A DNA stretch of 64,000 nt from CAYQMF01 sp964418595 (GTDB taxonomy: Bacteria; Planctomycetota; UBA1135; UBA2386), in NCBI GenBank assembly GCA_964418595.1, contig CAYQMF010000016.1:6850-70849 (forward strand), given 5' to 3'. Positions 1 through 8,895 of the stretch are shown piece by piece (the stretch's first letter is position 1; the number at the start of each line of letters is the position of its first letter). Both the position numbers and the translations under genes were made by a program. Under the pieces are notes generated by a model. That model searched no databases, was not told the DNA's origin, and worked only from the letters and a program-made list of their open reading frames with translations.

Positions 1-560
1 GCGAGGAACACGGGGCGGCAGGCCTCGCCCCGGCGGTAGGTGATGGCCTCCGGTGAGTCCCCCTCGGGGGCCTTGGGCCTGGGGACCGGGATCTCACTTC
101 GCTCTCGCTCGGCGGCGCCGGCGGCCCGGGTCATGGCAGCGTAGGCCGCATCGAGCTCGGCGTCGGTGGCGACGCGCCCTGGGGGAGGAAACGTGACGCG
201 AGCGTTCGCCGCCTCGAGCGCCGCCACGACCCGGTCTCGGGAGACCCGTCCTGCGACCGCTTCTGCGTACCGCAGGAACGCTCGTTCGCGCGGCGAGAGT
301 GCGTCACTGTCGGGCCAGGGTACGACTCCCGCTGTGACCGCGCTGGTGGCCTGCGCGTTGGAAGGAGCGGGCTGGTTCCTTTCCGCTGTGCGGAGATCCG
401 GAATCGCGGGAGCAGCAGGCCTCGTTGTCTCGCTGCTTCGTGGAGCGTTGGAGAGGCTCGTCGCGCCCGAACCATCGGGGCGGACAGCAGATCTCACGCA
501 CATCGCGATGGCGACAAGGATCCCGCTGGCTGTGAGGGCTACGAGCAGCCACTTGGACAT
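1..560 (-). CDS. Membrane-anchored protein of unknown function (3' end beyond window)
   Basis: The frame is open from an ATG at 558-560 to the left edge, giving about 186 codons without a stop; the C-terminus lies outside the window. Residues 3-21 form one hydrophobic segment (WLLVALTASGILVAIAMCV), which suits a signal anchor. A Pro/Ser/Ala-rich linker follows to about residue 90, then a charged helical region containing LSPRERAFLRYAEAVAG. I do not recognise the family. It is the third gene of a minus-strand cluster with 617-1138 and 1135-1938, with a 56-bp gap to the previous stop. The first gene of that cluster has the same plan (short cytoplasmic tail, one TM segment, Pro-rich linker). A weak GGGAAC lies just upstream of the ATG. 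Codon use (AGA, ACA, GTA) is less GC-biased than in the rest of the window. Confidence 0.6.
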   Translation of the reverse strand, partial: MSKWLLVALTASGILVAIAMCVRSAVRPDGSGATSLSNAPRSSETTRPAAPAIPDLRTAERNQPAPSNAQATSAVTAGVVPWPDSDALSPRERAFLRYAEAVAGRVSRDRVVAALEAANARVTFPPPGRVATDAELDAAYAAMTRAAGAAERERSEIPVPRPKAPEGDSPEAITYRRGEACRPVFL

Positions 561-616
561 GGGGTTCCCGTTCTCCCCGGCATGCGGACCGGCATCACGA
601 AGTCGCTGGGCTCCGG

Positions 617-1138
617 TCATTCGATGGGCGGCAGACAAGGAGTGCAGCTTCCCGAAATCGTAACCGAGGCGACGGTCGTCGAAGTGCTGCTTGGCCCGCT
701 GGTGGACACGAAGTTCCCACTGACAGACCCGCCACACCCCACGGTGCGCGAGAATGTCCACATCTGCCCACCGTGATCGTTCCAGATCCTGGCTGGCGCC
801 TTGCACCAGAGTTCAGGTGGGTTCGGGTACACAGTGCAGTCCGAAGTCCACCAGAATGGCACGAGGTTCCAGAGATCCTGCGCGGGGCACACCACCTCGA
901 CGGAGAGTCTATGTGTGCAAGGGGAGATCTGGCCGCACACACCTTGATTCTCTTCGCACGTCCCCTTCAGAATGAGCCAGAAGGGGTAGACAACGGTTCC
1001 TGCCCACGCTGGATCCGTATTGTACCATATCGACGGGGAACCTGCGTCCTTCTGTCCAGTGCACCGTGTCGTGCAATCCGATTCCGTCGCGGCGAGACAG
1101 AGCGACAGAGCAAGTATGCCGGATGTGATGATCTTCAT
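617..1138 (-). CDS. Cysteine-rich secreted small protein, unknown function
   Basis: This is a 173-residue protein. The ATG at 1138 was chosen because it starts a signal peptide (MKIITSGILALSLCLAATES) and overlaps the upstream stop as ATGA; a longer in-frame extension carries no signal. The mature part has about a dozen cysteines (for example DCTTRC, CEENQGVC, SCTPC) and many Trp/Tyr, which suggests an exported, disulfide-stabilised domain. No family is recognised. The 4-bp overlap with 1135-1938 indicates translational coupling. Base composition is clearly lower in GC than in the genes to the right of 2129, consistent with a distinct origin for this cluster. Confidence 0.6.
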   Translation of the reverse strand: MKIITSGILALSLCLAATESDCTTRCTGQKDAGSPSIWYNTDPAWAGTVVYPFWLILKGTCEENQGVCGQISPCTHRLSVEVVCPAQDLWNLVPFWWTSDCTVYPNPPELWCKAPARIWNDHGGQMWTFSRTVGCGGSVSGNFVSTSGPSSTSTTVASVTISGSCTPCLPPIE

Positions 1139-1938
1139 TGTTGGACGATGTGGTCGAAGATGTCTTGCATGGCTGGTGGAACGATTTCGCGCTTGACGCG
1201 CACCTCGACGGACCACGGACTCCGATCGATCCTGTAGGTGATCCCATCTGGGTCTGGCATGATCGAGAAGCCCTCCACTATCCGGTTGGCCGTGGGCTGG
1301 ACAGTGGTGAGCCGTAGCGAGATCGGCATCTGTCCACGGTGGACCAATTCGGCTGCGTCAGGGACGATTGCAGCAAAGAGCTGCCGGCATCCGTGCGCCG
1401 CTCTTTGTGGGGGCGAGAGTTCCGGGGCGCCTTGGGTTGCCTCGACCATCATCAGCGCCCCGCCAAGTGCTCGTACGAGGCAGTCGTGCAGATGATCCAC
1501 CATGGCGGGTGAGACCGGAACCTGCGCCGGTACGGCTACGACGAGGCCCGCGCCCGCGACCGCCTGCGCGAACTCTTGTCGCGGGAGCAACCCGCTCGCC
1601 AACTCGACGTAGCGCCGCTGATTCTGCAGCCGCGCCTCGACGTGCGGCGGATGACTCGGCTGGGGAGCAATCGGGGATTGCGCTGTGTCGCCCCGGGAGT
1701 CGCGCGGGATCGCCTCACGTGTGCTCCGGGGCGTGAGATCGCCCTGAGACACAGGATCGTCCGGAGACGCAGAGGCGGCTGGTGCTGTCTGCAGGGCATC
1801 GAGACTGCGCCGGACCTCTGGATCGACCGTGACCCCCAGGTGCGACGGGGGATTCACGAAGAACCACCGGACTCCGAGGCCCCCGGCCACCACGCCCATG
1901 AGGAGCGCCACTTCGATTCTCCAAGCGGACCTGGCCAT
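1135..1938 (-). CDS. Single-pass membrane protein, unknown function
   Basis: This is a 267-residue protein starting at ATG 1938 (MARSAWRIEVALLMGVV); an upstream in-frame ATG at 2010 would add 24 low-complexity residues ahead of the hydrophobic segment. Residues about 9-26 are a TM anchor. A Pro/Ser/Asp-rich linker runs to about residue 105. A folded C-terminal domain then contains LVVAVPAQVPVSPAMVDHLH and ends in SVEVRVKREIVPPAMQDIF. I do not recognise the family. The downstream gene starts inside its stop codon (ATGA at 1135-1138), so the two are probably co-translated, and the gene at 1-560 follows. The anchor-plus-linker architecture matches that third gene. It could belong to an envelope or secretion assembly, but nothing in the sequence names one. 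Confidence 0.6.
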   Translation of the reverse strand: MARSAWRIEVALLMGVVAGGLGVRWFFVNPPSHLGVTVDPEVRRSLDALQTAPAASASPDDPVSQGDLTPRSTREAIPRDSRGDTAQSPIAPQPSHPPHVEARLQNQRRYVELASGLLPRQEFAQAVAGAGLVVAVPAQVPVSPAMVDHLHDCLVRALGGALMMVEATQGAPELSPPQRAAHGCRQLFAAIVPDAAELVHRGQMPISLRLTTVQPTANRIVEGFSIMPDPDGITYRIDRSPWSVEVRVKREIVPPAMQDIFDHIVQQ

Positions 1939-1966
1939 TCTGGCCCGGATCTTGTGTGTGTGTGTT

Positions 1967-2113
1967 GTCAAGCTTGTTCGCGCCAATCTGGCGAGCACGC
2001 ACGGCGCCAAGATGCAGGAGCGCGGCGTGCCGGACCAACTGCACGTCGTCAGCGGCGTCGCGCGCCAGAACCGCTCGATGGTCGTCGAGGCCGCGGCGAA
2101 GTCGGACGGCTGA
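1967..2113 (+). pseudogene. 3' remnant of an unidentified coding gene
   Basis: The plus strand encodes a coding-like stretch of about 48 residues ending at TGA 2111-2113 (it includes STHGAKMQERGVPDQLHVV and RSMVVEAAAKSDG), with normal high-GC codon use. The reading frame has no credible start. Upstream it runs into a GT dinucleotide tract at about 1953-1965 and then into the antisense of the 1135-1938 gene. This looks like the C-terminus of a gene whose 5' part was replaced by the 1-1938 segment. The original function is not identifiable. A chance ORF tail is the alternative. Confidence 0.35.
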
Positions 2114-2128
2114 GGCGCTGCTCCCGCG

Positions 2129-4198
2129 TCACCGCACCTCGACTTCCGTCAGCCGGCACATCGAGCCGGGGAAGCGGGTGTTGCCGTGCGACGTGATCTG
2201 CACGTAGCGCGCGCGGCGAGGTGCGAACCGGTGCACGTCGCCGTCGGCGCTGCCCTTCTCGTCTTGCCGCGCGGCGCGGCGATCGGCGACCTGCTCGAAG
2301 CTCACGCCGTCGGGTGACGTCGCGAGCACGTAGCGCTCGCGGTCGGGCCCGCCGTGGAAGGCGAAGACCTTGATCTCGGCGATCTCTACCTCGGCCTGCA
2401 GGTCGATGGTGAAGGTCACCGGCGCCGGGTGGCGGAGACACTGCGCCATGCGCTCGCGGTTGCCGTCGGTGAGCAGGGCCGCGGGGTGGAGCGGGTCCTC
2501 GGCGGCGTCGGTGGTGACCGGCCTGCCGAGGGCCAGGTTGGTGGCGCCGTCGACGGGATCGATGCGACGCAACAGGACCGTGCGGCTGCGACCGACCTGC
2601 GCGCCGTCGGCGAACAGTCCGACCTGGAGGCGCGTCGTGGCAGTGATGCGCAGGCCGTCGGCCGGCGCCGGCACGAACGGTGCGTCGTCGATGGCGACGC
2701 GGATCTCGCCGGCGCGGTGCGCAGTGAGGCGCACGGTCGTCGCGTCGCGGAAGGCGTGCGCGAAGCTCACCCCCTGCAGGCCTTGGAACACGGTCGGAGT
2801 CACGTGCAGCGCACGGTCGAACGCGACGTGCACGGGAAAGAGCAGCGCGTCGAGGCGGGCATCGAGCGCGTCGAGCCGGCGCGTGAAGGCCGCGGCGTCG
2901 ACCGTGGCGGTCGGGTTCCAGAGGCGCTCGGCCAACGCCGCCGAGCGCCGGCGCAACAGCGGGAGCGCGTTGCGACCGTGCCCTTCCCACCAGCAGAGAA
3001 ACCCGCCGGCCACGTTGCGCGCGTCTTCGACGGCTGGTTCCTTGCCGCCGCGCTCGAAGTCGCGGAACAGCTCCGTCCGCCAGCCGAGCACGCGCGCGGG
3101 CGGCGCGTAGGTGAGGTTGTCGAGCGGGTAGTGCTCGACGACGTAGCAGGGGTCCCAGGTGCCGTTGAGGCAGCGATGGTGGGCGAGTTGCTCCGCGGCG
3201 GGTTGGTACGCGTTGGCCCAGATCATCACGAGCACGTCGGCGGGCACCTTGCCGCCGCGACCGAAGCCTTCCCAGATCAGCGTCTGGCGGCCGCGCGTGG
3301 CGAGGTGCGCGTGCATCCGGGTGATGAAGGTCGACAGCGCTTCGGTGCCGACGCCGGACTCGTCGCAGCCGATGTGGATCGGGGCGTCTGGGAACACTTC
3401 GCAGATCTCGTCGAGCAGGGCGCGCAGGGCGTCCAGCGTGGTTTCGTCGTCGATGTCGAGGCGCCCGTCCTTGGCGCGGAAGGCCTCCGGATGGCCGCGG
3501 CGCAGGCGCGTCGAGTGGCCGGGCACGTCGAGTTCCGGAATCAGGACGACGCCGCGGTTTCTGGCGAACGCGACGAGGTCGGCGAGCTCGGCACGCGTGT
3601 ACGGCGGGTGCCCGCTCGGGTTGTCGGCGCCGAGCTTGCGGAAGCGCTGCGACGGGAACATGAAGTCCTGGTCGTCGGTGAGGTGCAGCTGGAGCTGCCG
3701 CAGCTTGTAGAAGCGGCAGAGCTGGATCTGCTGGCGGATCTCGTCGACGGTGTGGTGGCGACGCGCGACGTCGAGCATGAGCAGGCGCCACGGATACGCC
3801 GGCGCGTCGTCGATGGTGGCCTGCGGCAAGGTGCCCATCTCGTCGAGGAGCTGCAGGAGGGTCGCGGCACCGAAGGCCACGGCGGCAGGCGAAGCGCCGC
3901 TGACGGTGGCGGCCGCCTTGTCGATCACCACGCGGTAGGCCTCGCCCACGAGACCTGGCTCGAGGCGGAGCACGATGCGCCCTGCGTTCGGCGTGGTCGC
4001 CACCGACCCGACCAGCGCCGTCATGTCCTCCGCCAGCGCCGCGGCCGTCGCCGTGAGCGTCGCATCGGTGGCATCGACACCCGACACCGACAGGTGTGGG
4101 CCGGATCGGATCTCGCAGCGTTGCGGCGCCGGCACGAGGGCTTGGCCGGTGGCGGCGCCCGCAAGGGCGGAGAGCAAGGCGATGTCGGTCGGTCGCAT
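2129..4198 (-). CDS. Secreted GH20 beta-N-acetylhexosaminidase with C-terminal discoidin-like domain
   Basis: This is a 689-residue protein. The ATG at 4198 was chosen because it begins a signal peptide (MRPTDIALLSALAGAATGQA). Residues about 22-130 match the GH20b domain that precedes family-20 catalytic barrels. The barrel follows, with YPWRLLMLDVARRHH near 135-149, an HLTDDQ loop at 172-177, and the catalytic Asp-Glu pair D279-E280 in HIGCDESG (family consensus HxGxDE). About 545-689 resembles an F5/8 type C carbohydrate-binding domain (NLALGRPV...TDGNRERMAQ). Family-20 enzymes remove terminal GlcNAc/GalNAc by substrate-assisted catalysis. The export signal suggests glycan or chitin-derived substrates outside the cytoplasm. 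It is transcribed divergently from 4412 with 213 bp between, in which I see no recognisable element. Confidence 0.85.
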   Translation of the reverse strand: MRPTDIALLSALAGAATGQALVPAPQRCEIRSGPHLSVSGVDATDATLTATAAALAEDMTALVGSVATTPNAGRIVLRLEPGLVGEAYRVVIDKAAATVSGASPAAVAFGAATLLQLLDEMGTLPQATIDDAPAYPWRLLMLDVARRHHTVDEIRQQIQLCRFYKLRQLQLHLTDDQDFMFPSQRFRKLGADNPSGHPPYTRAELADLVAFARNRGVVLIPELDVPGHSTRLRRGHPEAFRAKDGRLDIDDETTLDALRALLDEICEVFPDAPIHIGCDESGVGTEALSTFITRMHAHLATRGRQTLIWEGFGRGGKVPADVLVMIWANAYQPAAEQLAHHRCLNGTWDPCYVVEHYPLDNLTYAPPARVLGWRTELFRDFERGGKEPAVEDARNVAGGFLCWWEGHGRNALPLLRRRSAALAERLWNPTATVDAAAFTRRLDALDARLDALLFPVHVAFDRALHVTPTVFQGLQGVSFAHAFRDATTVRLTAHRAGEIRVAIDDAPFVPAPADGLRITATTRLQVGLFADGAQVGRSRTVLLRRIDPVDGATNLALGRPVTTDAAEDPLHPAALLTDGNRERMAQCLRHPAPVTFTIDLQAEVEIAEIKVFAFHGGPDRERYVLATSPDGVSFEQVADRRAARQDEKGSADGDVHRFAPRRARYVQITSHGNTRFPGSMCRLTEVEVR

Positions 4199-4411
4199 CG
4201 AGGCTGTCGAGGGGTTCGGTGTCGGATCCACGCGTGGATGCGAGTGTGGGCAGCGAGGCCGCCCGCGTCGAGGTCGCGCTGGCATCGCGCCGAGCGCGTC
4301 GTCCGCCGTCGCCGCAGCGAAAGTGTTCTTGCCTCTGCGGGGCCGCATCTGCGCATCGATGCTGGCTGGGTCGTTCCTGCCATCTTTCTCCTCTCGGCTC
4401 TTCGACCCTCC

Positions 4412-4718
4412 ATGCACGCTCTTCTCATCGGCGCGGCGGCGCTCGTCGCCGTGGCCTCTGCTCTCCCCGCCCAGATTCGCAACGTCAGCCTGCTCGGCAC
4501 CTTCAATCCGGGCCACAGCTCCAACGACTGCTGGGGGGTACTACGACCCGGCCACGGGCAAGGAGTACGCCCTCAAGGCCGTCCTCGCCGCGCCGGTGCC
4601 CAACGTGCCGTCGCTCGACAACGTGGTGCTGAACGCCCAGGGCTTCGTCTCCGACGTGGGCGGCCCGTTCGACATGTCGGCGAGCCAGGGGCTGGAGTTC
4701 ACGCTCCATACCCGGTGA
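4412..4718 (+). pseudogene. Collapsed paralogue of the downstream choice-of-anchor B gene
   Basis: The 5' part (ATG 4412) encodes a signal peptide followed by PAQIRNVSLLGTFNPG, closely matching the first 40 residues of the protein at 4787. The next segment (YYDPATGKEYAL) matches that protein too but sits in another frame: a run of six G at about 4533-4538 would have to be five. Downstream sequence jumps straight to the family C-terminus (PVPNVPSLDNVVLNAQGFV, MSASQGLEFTL), which lies about 400 codons further on in the intact copy. So this is a tandem duplicate with a large internal deletion plus a one-base homopolymer frameshift. The shift alone could be a sequencing error, but the deletion cannot. 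Confidence 0.8.
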
Positions 4719-4786
4719 TCCCGAGCCAAGACAGCGTGCACGCCTGACCCTTCGGGCTAGACTGTGCAGGCCTGCCCGCCCCGTCG

Positions 4787-6205
4787 ATGCGCACCCTCGC
4801 CGCCGTCCTCACCCTCGCGGTCGCCGCCGTTGCCCCGGCGCAGATCCGCAACGTCCAGTTGCTCGGGACCTTCGATCCCGGGGAGCCCAGCAGCGGTGTC
4901 TGGGGCTACGTCGACGTGTCGACGGGCAAGGAGTACGCCGTCTTGCTGTCGCTGTCGGGCACCCGGATCTTCGACTGCACCAGCGGCTCGCCGATCCAGC
5001 GGGCGTACTTCGCGGGCCCGGTCTCCAACTGGCGCGAGGCGCGCGCGTACGGCAACCACATCTACGTCGTGACCGAGGGCGGTGGGGGAATGCAGGTGAT
5101 CGACATGACGTCGCCCGACACGCCGCAGTTGCTCGGCACCGCGACGACGTCGGGCTGGAACAACACGCACAACATCGGGGTCGACCTCGAGCGCGGGACG
5201 GTGTGGGCGTGCGGCACCAACATGGGGATGCTCGTCTTCGACGCGCGCGCCAACCCCGGCAACCCGCCACTGATCGCCACGCTCAATTCGCCCTACGTAC
5301 ACGACGTGCACGTCCAGGACGGGCTTGCGCACGTCTCCGACATCTTCGGCAACCGCTACCAGATCTACGACGTGCGCAACCTGCCGGCGATCACGCTGGT
5401 CGGCCAGGCGCTGGCGCCGGGGCGGCGCTACTTCCACAACTCGTGGGCGACGCGCGACAGCAGCTACAGCGTCGGCACCAACGAGACGAGCGGCGGGCCG
5501 CTGTCGGTGTGGGACATTCGCAACCCGGCGTTGCCGCTGCTCGCGGCACAGATCCATCCGGCGCCGGCGACGGCGGCGATCCACAACGCGTACGTCCGGG
5601 ATCGCGTCGTGCACATCGCCTACTACACGGAAGGCTACGTCGCGGTCGACATCGCCAACCCGGCGCAGCCGGTGGTCGTGGGCCAGTACGACACGTACGC
5701 GGGCACCAGCACCGGGTTCAACGGCGCCTGGGGCTGCTTCCCGTTCCTGCCGTCGGGGCGCGTGTTCGTCAGCGACATCCCGACCGGGCTGTACGTGCTG
5801 CGTCCGTCGGCGTCGCTGGTCCGCTACGGCGCGGTGACCCCCGGCGGCAGCGGCCGGTCGCCGTCCGCCTTCGTCACGGGCTCGGCGTACCTCGGCAACC
5901 CGGCGTTCCGCTTCGACGCCGATCGGGCCGTGGCGAACTCTCCGGGGCTGCTCCTGATCAACGTGGCGCGCCTGAACCTCAACATCGCTGGCCTGCAGCT
6001 CAACGTCGATCCGTTCAGCGCCTCGGCCGTGCTCGTGGCGGTGGCCACCGACGGCAACGGCAAGATCTCGGTGCCGGCCCCGGTGCCCAACGTGCCGCAG
6101 ATGGCGGGGAGCGTGCTCGACGCGCAGTTCTTCGTGTTCGACCCGGGTGGTCCGTTCTCGATGTCGGCGAGCCAGGGCATCGAGATCACGTTGTTCGCGC
6201 AGTGA
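4787..6205 (+). CDS. Secreted choice-of-anchor B / LVIVD-repeat family protein
   Basis: This is a 472-residue protein with a signal peptide (MRTLAAVLTLAVAAVAPAQ). The body holds repeated beta-propeller-type motifs (YVVTEGGGGMQVIDMTSPD, VHDVHVQDGLAHVSDIFGN, VHIAYYTEGYVAVDIANPA) typical of the LVIVD/choice-of-anchor B family. The last 130 residues form a separate beta-rich domain ending PGGPFSMSASQGIEITL. That module also ends the collapsed paralogue at 4412-4718 and probably mediates surface retention or secretion in these bacteria. No catalytic motif is visible. The role is inferred to be a structural or binding protein outside the cell. A tandem duplicate upstream shows that the locus has expanded and contracted. 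Confidence 0.8.
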   Translation: MRTLAAVLTLAVAAVAPAQIRNVQLLGTFDPGEPSSGVWGYVDVSTGKEYAVLLSLSGTRIFDCTSGSPIQRAYFAGPVSNWREARAYGNHIYVVTEGGGGMQVIDMTSPDTPQLLGTATTSGWNNTHNIGVDLERGTVWACGTNMGMLVFDARANPGNPPLIATLNSPYVHDVHVQDGLAHVSDIFGNRYQIYDVRNLPAITLVGQALAPGRRYFHNSWATRDSSYSVGTNETSGGPLSVWDIRNPALPLLAAQIHPAPATAAIHNAYVRDRVVHIAYYTEGYVAVDIANPAQPVVVGQYDTYAGTSTGFNGAWGCFPFLPSGRVFVSDIPTGLYVLRPSASLVRYGAVTPGGSGRSPSAFVTGSAYLGNPAFRFDADRAVANSPGLLLINVARLNLNIAGLQLNVDPFSASAVLVAVATDGNGKISVPAPVPNVPQMAGSVLDAQFFVFDPGGPFSMSASQGIEITLFAQ

Positions 6206-6245
6206 GCGGCGCGCCGGCCGTGGCGCTGCCGTAGCATCCGCGCGC

Positions 6246-7865
6246 GTGCGCGTCCCCGGGGTGCTGATCATCGTGCTCGTCGTCGTCGCCGCGACGTTCG
6301 CGGCGGCGTCGGGCGGCGACCTCGTCTACGACGACCTCACGCTGATCGCGCGCAACCCGGTGGTGCTCGGTCGGTTAGATCCGGCGGGGATCTTCGGCAG
6401 CAAGCTCTGGGGCGAGGACTTCCCCTACTGGCGGCCGCTCACCCAGCTCGCCCTGTGGGTGGGGTGGCACGCCCGCGGCGCGGCCGGCATCCACGTCCTC
6501 TCGCTGCTGATCCACCTGGGTGCCGTGGCCACTGTGTTCGCCATCGTCCGCCGCCTCGGTGCGACCACAGGGATGGCGGCGGCCGCGGCCCTCCTGTTCG
6601 GCGTGCATCCCGCGCAGGTCGAGAGCGTGGCGTGGTGCTCCGCGATCAACGACCCGCTGTGGGGGCTGCTCGGGCTCCTGACGGTGCAGGCGTCGCTGCG
6701 CGCGACCGACGCGCGCCTGCCGCTCTGCGCGCATCTGTTCTTCGCACTCGCGCTGCTGGTGAAGGAGACCGCTCTCGTCATCCCGATCCTCGTCTGGGCG
6801 ACGGCGCTGGTGCGCCGGCGTGCGGCCGACGGCGTGCTCCCCGCGTGGCGGGCCTTCCTCCCCATGGCCGGCGTCGTGGTCGCGTGGCTCGCCTGCCGCA
6901 TGCTCGTGTTCGGTGACCTGCGCGCGGGCTTCGACCGCAGCCCGGTCGAGCTGGGCCTGCCACCCGCGCGCATGGTGTCCCTCCGCGTCGAACTTCTGGG
7001 TCGGTTCCTGGGCGTGCTGGCGTGGCCCTTCGCACCGGACGCCTTCCGACCCGTGGCGCGCGAGCTGGCCGTCCTCGACGTGGCCTTCCTCGTTCCGGCT
7101 GCGCTGGTCTTGTTGGCGTTCGTGTGGCTCGCGACCGCCTGGCGTCGGCGCGCGCTGCTGCCCGCGGCAGGCCTGGCCGTTGGGTTGCTCAGCCTGCTGC
7201 CCGGCCTGGCCGCGCCGCACGCGCTCAACGAGTACCCGGTCTCCGACCGGTACCTGTACGTGACCGTCGCCGGAGTCTGCGTCGCGGCCGCCGCGGAGCT
7301 GTGGCGTTGGCGGATCGGCCGCATCACCGTGCTGGGGCTCGCTGTGGCGTTCGCGGTGGGCAGCGCGCTGCGCGTGCCGGTGTGGGCCTCGCAGACGGTG
7401 TTCTTCGACGCGCACGTGGCGCAGCACCCCGACAACCCGCGGTTGCTGTACGCGCAGGCGAGTCCGCGCCTCGAACGGTACATGCGGCTCGACGACGGCG
7501 CCGATCTCGCCGCGGCCGAGGCGACCTTCGCGCGCGCGCTGAACTTCGTGGCGGGCCCGCGCTACGGCGGGGAGCACGCGCGCGCGCGGCTCGAGGCCGA
7601 CATCCGCCTGGGGCTCGCGTGGTGCGCGTTCGCCCGCGAGGTGAAGGCCCCGCGTCCCGACTTCGCGCGGGTGGCCGCGCTCTTCGGCGCGCTGCTCGAC
7701 GAGCACGAGACCCTGGCGGAGGCACACATCGGGCTCGGCTCGTGTCTCGCCAACCTCGGCCGGTACGAGGCCGCGGAGCGCCACCTGCTGCGCGCGCTCG
7801 AGATCGATCCGACGCGCACGGAGGCGAGCCACAACCTCGAGCTGCTGCGCCAGCGTCGGCGCTGA
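6246..7865 (+). CDS. Polytopic membrane protein with C-terminal TPR (TMTC-like glycosyltransferase candidate)
   Basis: This is a 539-residue protein. I place the start at GTG 6246 (VRVPGVLIIVLVVVAATF), which begins the first TM segment; more upstream in-frame codons are Arg-rich and overlap the previous gene. About 9-10 TM helices fill residues 5-380. Motifs include DLVYDDLTLIARNPVV in the first loop, FGVHPAQVESVAW and FALALLVKETALVIPILV. These are the layout of TMTC/PMT-like GT-C membrane glycosyltransferases, where an acidic first loop is catalytic. The C-terminus (about 460-539) is a TPR region (YEAAERHLLRALEIDPT). The function is likely transfer of a lipid-linked sugar to exported protein, but the substrate cannot be read. 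It follows the previous gene by 40 bp and converges on moaA with a 4-bp gap. Confidence 0.7.
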   Translation: MRVPGVLIIVLVVVAATFAAASGGDLVYDDLTLIARNPVVLGRLDPAGIFGSKLWGEDFPYWRPLTQLALWVGWHARGAAGIHVLSLLIHLGAVATVFAIVRRLGATTGMAAAAALLFGVHPAQVESVAWCSAINDPLWGLLGLLTVQASLRATDARLPLCAHLFFALALLVKETALVIPILVWATALVRRRAADGVLPAWRAFLPMAGVVVAWLACRMLVFGDLRAGFDRSPVELGLPPARMVSLRVELLGRFLGVLAWPFAPDAFRPVARELAVLDVAFLVPAALVLLAFVWLATAWRRRALLPAAGLAVGLLSLLPGLAAPHALNEYPVSDRYLYVTVAGVCVAAAAELWRWRIGRITVLGLAVAFAVGSALRVPVWASQTVFFDAHVAQHPDNPRLLYAQASPRLERYMRLDDGADLAAAEATFARALNFVAGPRYGGEHARARLEADIRLGLAWCAFAREVKAPRPDFARVAALFGALLDEHETLAEAHIGLGSCLANLGRYEAAERHLLRALEIDPTRTEASHNLELLRQRRR

Positions 7866-7869
7866 GCCT

Positions 7870-8895
7870 TCACCCGCCGCGGGTGTGCATCTCGAGGTGC
7901 GGCGCGGTGCGCAGCTCGGCCACATCGGCCAGCGGCTTGCGGGCGTCGTGCAGGCCGAGGCGCTCCTCGGCGCCTCGGTCGCGGCGCACCCGCCACGCGC
8001 GCTCGAGGAGTGCTCCGAGTTCGGCCGCCGAGGCACCGGCGCGCAGGGGGGTGCGCAGGTCGAGACCCTGGCGTGCGTAGAGGCACGTGAAGAAGGTGCC
8101 GTCGGCGGTGAGCCGGGCGCGATCGCACGCGCGGCAGAACGGCTCCGTGGTGCTCGCGATGATGCCGAAGCGCGTGCCGTCGGCGAGGCGATGCCCCTCC
8201 GCGGGCGCCGCGCCGCGCGGCGTCGGGTCTGCGGTGATCGGGCCGAGGCGCGCCTGCAGCCGGGCGCGGATCTCGGCGGCCGGCATGACCGCCGCGCTGG
8301 TCCACTGGGTCGCGCCGCCGACGTCCATGTACTCGATGAAGCGCACCTCGATGTCGCGCTCGCGACCGAAGGCCAGCAGGTCGGGCAGCTCGTCGTCGTT
8401 GAAGCCGCGCAGGACGACGACGTTCAGCTTCACGCTCGCGAAACCCGCGGCGCGCGCCGCATCGATGCCGGCGAGGACACGGGCGTGGTCGTTCCGGCGG
8501 GTGAGCGCCACGAAGCGCGCCGGCTGGAGCGTGTCGAGGCTCACCGTCACGCGCTGCAGCCCGGCGGCGCGCAGCGACGGGGCGTGTTCCTGCAGCAGCA
8601 CGCCGTTGGTGGTGAGCGCGAGGTCGCGGAGCGCGGGTCGGCTCGCGAGCTGCCGCACCAGCACGTCGAGATCCTGGCGCACGAGTGGCTCCCCGCCGGT
8701 GAGGCGGATCTTGTCGACGCCCCGCGGCGTGAACGCGTCGACCAGGCGCGCGACCTCCTCGAAGTCGAGGATGTCGCGGCGGGGCAGCCAGACGTAGTGC
8801 TCCTCCGGCATGCAGTAGGAGCAGCGCAGGTTGCACCGATCGGTGACCGAGATGCGCAGGTTGCGCAGCGGTCGCTGGAACGCGTCGAGGATCAC
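7870..8895 (-). CDS. moaA: GTP 3',8-cyclase MoaA (molybdenum cofactor synthesis)
   Basis: This is a 341-residue protein if started at GTG 8895, where family similarity begins (ILDAFQRPLRNLRISVTDRC). An upstream TTG at 8949 would add 18 atypical residues. The radical SAM cluster motif is C21xxxC25xxC28 (CNLRCSYCMP), followed by LTGGEPLVR for SAM binding. The second Fe-S cluster motif near the C-terminus is FCRACDRARLTADGTFFTC, and the protein ends in the double glycine MoaA needs (HTRGG). It converts GTP to 3',8-cyclo-GTP, the first step of molybdopterin synthesis, in the cytoplasm. No other moa gene is in the window, so it is unlinked here. Confidence 0.9.
   Translation of the reverse strand: MILDAFQRPLRNLRISVTDRCNLRCSYCMPEEHYVWLPRRDILDFEEVARLVDAFTPRGVDKIRLTGGEPLVRQDLDVLVRQLASRPALRDLALTTNGVLLQEHAPSLRAAGLQRVTVSLDTLQPARFVALTRRNDHARVLAGIDAARAAGFASVKLNVVVLRGFNDDELPDLLAFGRERDIEVRFIEYMDVGGATQWTSAAVMPAAEIRARLQARLGPITADPTPRGAAPAEGHRLADGTRFGIIASTTEPFCRACDRARLTADGTFFTCLYARQGLDLRTPLRAGASAAELGALLERAWRVRRDRGAEERLGLHDARKPLADVAELRTAPHLEMHTRGG

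Noticed and set aside
2354..4747. Long plus-strand open frame (about 797 codons)
   Set aside because: It is the antisense of the GH20 hexosaminidase gene. Its translation is Arg/Ala/Val-rich with no domain, which is typical of mirror frames in GC-rich DNA. Only its last part, from 4412, carries a real signal peptide, reported separately as a pseudogene.
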